Part shown: one piece after another, positions 20,607 to 26,066 of the stretch
Position numbering within the stretch: position 1 is the stretch's first letter
Layout of the letters: each line of letters starts with the position of its first letter
NCBI RefSeq assembly: GCF_035575815.1
Contig: NZ_DATLXO010000156.1
Span: 1-26,066 of the forward strand
Reading direction: 5' to 3'
Length of the DNA: 26,066 nucleotides
DNA from: Iamia sp035575815
Lineage (GTDB): Bacteria; Actinomycetota; Acidimicrobiia; Acidimicrobiales; Iamiaceae
Position numbers and translations under genes: made by a program
Notes under the pieces: model-generated
Told to the model about the DNA's origin: nothing
Seen by the model: only the letters and a program-made list of their open reading frames with translations
The model's database searches: none

Positions 20607-21500
20607 GTGAAACCCGGACCGGGAACCCGCCTCCGGCTGGCGACCCGCACCAGCCCGCTCGCCCGCTGGCAGGCCGAGCACGTCGCCACCCTCCTGATCG
20701 CGGCGCACCCGGGCCTGGCCGTCGACGTCGTCGGCACCGACACGCTGGGTGATCGCCGCGTCGACGTGCCCATCTCCGAGATCGGCGGCAAGGGCGTGTT
20801 CGCCACCGAGGTGCAGCGCCTCGTGCTCGACGGTGCCGCGGATCTCGCCGTGCACTCGGCCAAGGACCTGCCCGCCGTCACCGGGGAGGGCCTGGCCCTT
20901 GCGGCCGTCCCCGAGCGTGGAGATCCCCGCGACGCCCTCGTGGGTCGCCCCCTCGACGCCCTGGCCGCCGGTGCGACCGTGGCCACGGGCTCGCAGCGCC
21001 GGCGGGTGCAGCTGGCGGCCCTCCGGCCCGACCTGCGCTTCGTGGAGCTGCGGGGCAACATGGCGACGCGCCTCGGGAAGGTCCCCGACGGGGGGGCGAT
21101 CGTCGTCGCCGTCGCCGCCCTCGAGCGCCTCGGCCTCGCCGGGCGGATCAGCGAGGCCCTCGAGGTCGGGACCGTCCTGCCCCAGGTGGGTCAGGCTGCG
21201 CTGGCCGTCGAGACCCGGGCCGGCGACACCGAGGCCGCCGCCCTCGTCGCCGCCATCGAGCACCCGACCACCCGGCGCCGGGTCGATGCCGAGCGGGCCT
21301 TCCTCGCCGAGCTCGGAGGCGACTGCGACCTGCCCGCGGGGGCCTACGCGGAGATCACCGCGGCGGGCACGGTGTGGGTCCGAGCCCTGCTGGCGGGCGA
21401 CGACGACGAGGTGCAGCGAGCCGAGGCCACCGGCGCCGACGGCGTCGCGCTGGGCGCCGAGCTGGCCCGCCGCCTCCGAGCCGCGGTCGGCGCGGCCTGA
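20607..21500 (+). CDS. hemC: porphobilinogen deaminase (hydroxymethylbilane synthase)
   Basis: A 297-residue enzyme joining four porphobilinogens into hydroxymethylbilane. RLATRTSPLARWQAEHV (9-25) begins domain 1, HSAKDLP contains the catalytic Asp87, SQRRRVQLAALRPDLRFVELRGNMATRLGK (129-158) binds the growing chain, and LGGDCDLPAGAYAEI carries Cys240, the dipyrromethane attachment residue. All key positions are intact. The GTG at 20607 directly follows a GGGGGAGGG tract acting as ribosome site; it is 34 nt after the hemA stop. Same operon as rex and hemA. Confidence 0.95.
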   Translation: MKPGPGTRLRLATRTSPLARWQAEHVATLLIAAHPGLAVDVVGTDTLGDRRVDVPISEIGGKGVFATEVQRLVLDGAADLAVHSAKDLPAVTGEGLALAAVPERGDPRDALVGRPLDALAAGATVATGSQRRRVQLAALRPDLRFVELRGNMATRLGKVPDGGAIVVAVAALERLGLAGRISEALEVGTVLPQVGQAALAVETRAGDTEAAALVAAIEHPTTRRRVDAERAFLAELGGDCDLPAGAYAEITAAGTVWVRALLAGDDDEVQRAEATGADGVALGAELARRLRAAVGAA

Positions 21501-21544
21501 CGTCGCGCTCAGGGCGGAGCGGAGGGCGCGGGCGGCAGGGCGCG

Positions 21545-21550
21545 TACTGT
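21545..21550 (+). promoter_or_regulatory. -10 element for leaderless cobA/hemD
   Basis: TACTGT ends 7 nt before the GTG at 21558, inside the operon. It offers a second start of transcription that would bypass the Rex operator. Confidence 0.45.
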
Positions 21551-21557
21551 CGGCGGG

Positions 21558-23033
21558 GTGACGGTCCACCTGGTCGGCGCGGGACCCGGTGACCCCGGGC
21601 TGCTCACCCTGCGAGGCGCGGAGGTGCTGGCCACCGCCGAGGTCGTCGTGCACGACCGGCTGTCGGCCGCGGCCCTGCTCGACCTGGCCCCCGCCGAGAG
21701 CGAGCGCATCGACGTGGGCAAGGCGCCCCGCCGGGCCCGGCTGGGCCAGGAGCAGATCAACGAGCTGCTCGTCGAGCGGGGGCTCCGGGGCCAGCGGGTG
21801 GTGCGGCTGAAGGGCGGTGATCCCTTCGTGTTCGCCCGCGGCGGTGAGGAGGCCGCGGCCCTGGCCGCCGCCGGGGTCGCCTACGAGGTCGTGCCCGGCA
21901 TCACCTCTGCCATCGCGGTGCCGGCCTACGCCGGGATCCCGGTGACCCAGCGGTTCTCCTCGACCGCCTTCACCGTCATCACCGGCCACGAGGATCCCGC
22001 CGCCGGCGAGGGCAGCATCGACTGGGATGCAGCGGCGCGGTTGGGCGGCACTCTCGTCATCCTCATGGGCGTCGCCCGCTGGCCCCGGATCTCGGCCCGC
22101 CTGCTCGACGCCGGGCTGGCCCCCGACACCCCGGCCGCCGCGGTGCGCTGGGGCACGCGGCCCGACCAGCGCTCGATCCGGGCCACGCTGGCCACCCTCG
22201 GTGAGCACCCGCTCGAGTCGCCGTCGGTCATCGTCGTCGGCCGGGTCGCAGCCACCGAGCTGAGCTGGTTCGAGAGCCGGGCCCTCTTCGGCACCCGGGT
22301 CGTCGTCACCCGCACCCGGGCCCAGGCGTCGCAGCTGAGCCGGGCCCTGCTCACCGTGGGCGCCGAGCCGATCGAGGTGCCGGTGATCGAGATCGGCCCG
22401 CCCTCCGACGACGGTGTCGCCCTGTCCGCCGCCGTGGCCGACCTGGCGGCGAACGACTGGGTGGTGTTCACCTCCCCCAACGGGGTCGACCGCACCTTTG
22501 CCGGCATCGCCGACACGCGCGCCCTGGGCGGGGTACGGGTCGCGGCCATCGGCCCCGGCACCGCGGCGGCCCTCGAGCGCTACCGCGTCGTGGCCGACCT
22601 GGTGCCCGAGCGCTACGTGGCCGAGGCCCTGCTCGAGGTCTTCCCCGACCCGCCCACCGATCGGGCGGCCTCCCGGCGGGTGCTGCTGGCCCGGGCCGAG
22701 GAGGCTCGCGAGGTGATGCCCGACGGGCTGCGGGCCCGGGGCTGGGAGGTCGCAGTGGTCGCCGCCTACCGCACCGTGGCGGCCACGGTCGACGACGACG
22801 CCCGGGCGCGGGTCCGCGCTGCGGATGCCATCACCTTCACCTCGTCGTCGACGGTGAGCCGCTTCGTTGGGGCCTTCGGCGCCGAGTCGGTGCCCCCGGT
22901 CGTGGCCTGCATCGGACCGGTCACCGCGGCCACCGCCCGCGACCTGGGCCTCAGCGTCGCCGTTCAGGCCGACGAGCACACCATCGACGGCCTCGTCGCC
23001 GCCCTCGTGGCCCACCTCGCGCCGGGGCCCTGA
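21558..23033 (+). CDS. cobA/hemD: fused uroporphyrinogen-III C-methyltransferase (CobA/SUMT) and uroporphyrinogen-III synthase (HemD)
   Basis: A 491-residue two-domain enzyme. Residues 1-235 are SUMT, the SAM-dependent methyltransferase that makes precorrin-2: VHLVGAGPGDPGLLTLRGA (3-21), RLKGGDPFVFARGGEE (83-98), VVPGITSA and TVITGHE are all present. Residues 245-491 are HemD, which closes hydroxymethylbilane to uroporphyrinogen III: GTRVVVTRTRAQASQLSRALLTVGAEPIEVPVIEI starts it, followed by WVVFTSPNGVDRTFAGI and AITFTSSSTVSRFVGAFG. The fusion is widespread in Actinobacteria. It joins the branch to heme with the branch to siroheme and cobalamin, matching the CysG-N-type gene upstream. The GTG at 21558 lies 57 nt after hemC and 7 nt after its own TACTGT hexamer. 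No hemB follows in this window. Confidence 0.95.
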   Translation: MTVHLVGAGPGDPGLLTLRGAEVLATAEVVVHDRLSAAALLDLAPAESERIDVGKAPRRARLGQEQINELLVERGLRGQRVVRLKGGDPFVFARGGEEAAALAAAGVAYEVVPGITSAIAVPAYAGIPVTQRFSSTAFTVITGHEDPAAGEGSIDWDAAARLGGTLVILMGVARWPRISARLLDAGLAPDTPAAAVRWGTRPDQRSIRATLATLGEHPLESPSVIVVGRVAATELSWFESRALFGTRVVVTRTRAQASQLSRALLTVGAEPIEVPVIEIGPPSDDGVALSAAVADLAANDWVVFTSPNGVDRTFAGIADTRALGGVRVAAIGPGTAAALERYRVVADLVPERYVAEALLEVFPDPPTDRAASRRVLLARAEEAREVMPDGLRARGWEVAVVAAYRTVAATVDDDARARVRAADAITFTSSSTVSRFVGAFGAESVPPVVACIGPVTAATARDLGLSVAVQADEHTIDGLVAALVAHLAPGP

Positions 23034-23037
23034 GCGC

Positions 23038-23054
23038 CGAGGCCGCGAGCCTCG
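23038..23054 (+). terminator. GC hairpin after cobA/hemD
   Basis: CGAGGC-CGCGA-GCCTCG forms a 6-bp stem starting 4 nt after the stop of the operon's last gene; no U-tract. The remaining bases up to 23268 hold no gene I can support, although a second small stem (GCGAAG/CTTCGC) occurs in the middle. Confidence 0.4.
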
Positions 23055-23268
23055 AAGGCGGCCGCAGAGGTGGATCGAGCCCCAGCCGCCGAACCGTGTG
23101 ACCCGACGGGCAGCGCACGGCCGGCGCGGAGGCGAACGCGAAGAAGACCTTCGCCGGGTGCCGACCGTTCGGCGGCGATGCGAGACGCAGTCGGTCGCAC
23201 CGTCGGCGCCGGGATCCCGGGCGGCGCGCTCGGACTCTCCCGACGGGCGCTCGTGGCACACTCGGCCG

Positions 23269-24208
<940 letters not shown>

Positions 24209-24216
<8 letters not shown>

Positions 24217-25153
24217 GCCCGCCGCCCCGCCGTCGGGCAACGGGCCGCACCGGGTGCTCGTGGTCGGCGACCTGCTCGTCGACGTCGTCGTCGTGCCCGA
24301 CGGGGGCCTCCGGCCCGGTTCCGACACGGCGGCGACGATCCGGTCGGGGGGCGGCGGGTCGGCCGCCAACACCGCCGCCTGGCTGGCCTGGTCCGGGCGC
24401 TCGGTGTCGCTCCTGGCCGCGGTGGGCGACGATCCCCTGGGCACCTCGGCCCGCTCGGAGCTGGCGGCCCACGGCGTCGAGCACCTTGGTCCCGTCCTGC
24501 TCGGGGCCCGCACCGGGGCCTGCGTCGTGGTGGTCGACCCCGCCGGCGAGCGGACGATGCTGCCGGACCGGGGGGCCAACGACCTCCTCGGCGCCGAGCT
24601 GACCGGCGTGCTCCTCGACGATGCCGGGCTCCCCCTCGGCCAGGTGGGGTGGGTTCACCTCTCGGGCTACACCCTGCTGCACCCCGGCTCCCGAGCCGCG
24701 GGTGAGCTGGTGGTCAGCCGGGCCCGGGACGCTGGCGTCGGGCTGTCGGTCGACGCCGCCAGCGCAGGACCGATCCGCGACCTCGGGGGCGGGACCTTCC
24801 TCGATCTGGCCCGGGGTGCGGCGGTGCTCTTCGCCAACGAGGCCGAGCTCGACGCCCTCGGGGGCCCCGACGCCGTGCTGGGCTCCGTCGGGGCGCTGAT
24901 CACCAAGCGGGGCGAGGCCGGGGCGTCGTGGACCGATGGTCACGAGGTGCTCGACGTCCGGGCGAAGCCCGTCGAGGTGGTCGACACCACCGGCGCCGGG
25001 GATGCTTTCGCCGCCGGCTTCCTCGCGGCCTGGCTGTCGGGCACCACCGTCCGCAACGCGCTCGAGGGCGGCGCGATCCGCGCCGCCGAGGCCGTCTCCC
25101 GGCCCGGAGGCCGGCCCCACGGCGGCGACCCGTCCCCGTCGGCCGGCTCGTAG
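24209..25153 (+). CDS. psuK: PfkB-family carbohydrate kinase, probable pseudouridine kinase
   Basis: A 314-residue ribokinase-like kinase. The N-terminal VLVVGDLLVDVVV, RSGGGGSAANTAAWLAWSGRSVSLLAAVGDDPLG (sugar-binding glycine region) and the C-terminal signature DTTGAGDAFAAGFLAAWL with catalytic base Asp265 are all present. PfkB enzymes phosphorylate sugars or nucleosides; because this gene overlaps psuG by 8 nt, the likely substrate is pseudouridine, as for E. coli PsuK next to PsuG. The kinase step makes the phosphate that PsuG then cleaves. The substrate is inferred from context only; ribose, adenosine or another sugar cannot be excluded. The tail after about residue 296 is Gly/Pro/Ser-rich. 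The convergent stop of the monooxygenase pseudogene is 75 bases away. Confidence 0.85.
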
Positions 25154-25227
25154 TGCGTCCGCCGGCGTCTGCGCTGTCTCTGAACGGCACATAGGTGATG
25201 GGCGTGATGGCGCTCGGCTGTCGGGTT

Positions 25228-26066
25228 CTAAGCCGGAGTGGCCGCTCCGAACCAGGTCGCAAGTGCTTGGGGCAGCTCTGGGTTCGTGAGGTCTCCCGCC
25301 CAGGCGACATGCTCGTCGGGTCGGATCACCACGGCCGGGGGCGCAGCGATCTCGCCAAGGACCGGGAGCTCGCAGGTGCCATCGTGTCGGGCGTCGACCA
25401 ACCGGACTCGATTCGCCCAAGGAGAGGTGTCGAAGCCGCCGGGTTCACCGAGGTTGAGGAGCACGGGCCGGGCGTCGTGCAGCAGGGTGAAATGGTGTCG
25501 CGGAGGGCCTGGTGACGGTCGTCGGGGCTGCTGAGCGCGACTTGCGCCATGGTGTTGTGCAACACCCGGGCACCGATCGGATGCCGTTCGGCGTGGTAGG
25601 TGTCCAGGAGGCTCTCGAGTGATGTCTTGTTCACCACCTGGGCCAGCTTCCATCCCAGGTTCACGGCATCCTGCACGCCCGTGTTGAGGCCCTGACCGCC
25701 CTGCGGGGGATGCACGTGTGCGGCGTCCCCGGCCAGCAGCACACGGCCGTGGCGTAGGAGGCTGCCTGCCGGCTCATGTCAGTGAAACGGGAGATCCAGG
25801 TCGGGCTGCGCACCCCGAAGTCCGTTCCGTAGGCGCCGATGAGTGCCTCGCTGAGATCCTCCAGGGTCGGCTCGCTGGTGTGTTCGATGTGCCGGTCGGT
25901 CAGCACGACCCGGAACGGTCCCCCACCCTCCGCCCGGTTGACGGGACCGATGCCACCACCCTCGCGGCGCATGCCGAGCTCCGGCTCGTCCATCTCGACC
26001 TCGGCGATCATCCAGCTGGTCGAGGGATCCAACCCGACGAAGTCGATGCCGGCTGCCTTGCGGACC
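25228..26066 (-). pseudogene. decayed FAD-dependent monooxygenase (rifampicin monooxygenase/PheA-TfdB type), partial
   Basis: Three minus-strand reading-frame pieces together give the last two-thirds of a class A flavin monooxygenase. Piece 1 (26066 down to about 25754): VRKAAGIDFVGLDPSTSWMI, then TDFGVRSPTWISRFTDMSRQAASY. A one-base loss at about 25753 moves the frame. Piece 2 (to about 25492): GRVLLAGDAAHVHPPQGGQGLNTGVQDAVNLGWKLA, the FAD-binding motif. The second break, near 25492, joins RHQALRDTIS directly to FTLLHDARPVLLNLG; about 45-50 residues expected there from relatives are missing, so this is a deletion. Piece 3 ends HVAWAGDLTNP and TWFGAATPA with TAG at 25228. The N-terminus lies outside the window. 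Base composition looks less GC-rich than in neighbours, consistent with an acquired gene. Intact relatives hydroxylate aromatic compounds or rifampicin. Confidence 0.85.

Noticed and set aside
23034..23268. Open frames in the gap between cobA/hemD and psuG
   Set aside because: Arg-rich translations without pattern; the psuG family consensus begins only after 23269, so the gap is treated as terminator and promoter region.
25549..25564. GGTGTTG-TG-CAACACC dyad
   Set aside because: It lies within the conserved coding sequence of the monooxygenase remnant (RVLHNTMA), so codon constraint explains it.

Overview
The window is very GC-rich DNA (about 70% or more by eye) with almost exclusively G/C-ending codons. 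The gene content is actinobacterial: mycothiol synthesis (mshA followed by a YbjN-domain gene), proC, a Rex-headed heme operon with a fused cobA/hemD gene, many GTG starts and many apparently leaderless promoters. The order mshA, ybjN, proC ... hemA, hemC, hemD parallels the Mycobacterium tuberculosis Rv0486-Rv0511 region. Style and gene complement suggest Actinomycetota, possibly class Acidimicrobiia; the class is inference.

Layout. 1-5.7 kb: a minus-strand phytanoyl-CoA dioxygenase-like gene and a lipoprotein gene; a plus-strand histidine phosphatase; a yefM-yoeB toxin-antitoxin pair with its own inverted-repeat operator; minus-strand MOSC and SRPBCC genes; and a crotonase-family gene. 5.7-9.2 kb: an orphan zinc/manganese-type ABC solute-binding lipoprotein, a striking 22-bp-arm inverted repeat, a D-Ala-D-Ala carboxypeptidase, a small DksA/TraR-type zinc-finger protein, and a second histidine phosphatase on the minus strand. 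9.3-13.3 kb: one long frame joining a MoaD/ThiS-like domain to a CdsA-like membrane domain; then a 37-codon leader ORF, an XRE regulator, mshA and ybjN. 13.5-17.8 kb: an acidic lipoprotein, proC, a SAM hydroxide adenosyltransferase, a 29-residue membrane peptide and an acyl-CoA ligase. 17.9-23.0 kb: a Rex operator followed by rex, a siroheme-synthase N-terminal gene, hemA, hemC and cobA/hemD, i.e. redox-responsive tetrapyrrole synthesis from glutamyl-tRNA to uroporphyrinogen III and precorrin-2/sirohydrochlorin. 23.3-25.2 kb: psuG and a PfkB kinase, a probable pseudouridine catabolic pair. 25.2 kb to the end: a decayed FAD monooxygenase pseudogene that runs off the window.

The most notable observations are: a recurring TANNNT hexamer 6-8 nt before a start codon in front of at least nine ORFs (leaderless transcription); a leaderless short ORF whose stop overlaps the start of the XRE gene ahead of mshA, inside a pair of CACCGGTG palindromes; and the MoaD-like/CdsA-like fusion, where the MoaD glycine pair is internal rather than terminal. 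Stretches without genes are all under about 260 bases. No rRNA, tRNA, CRISPR array or insertion sequence was recognised.
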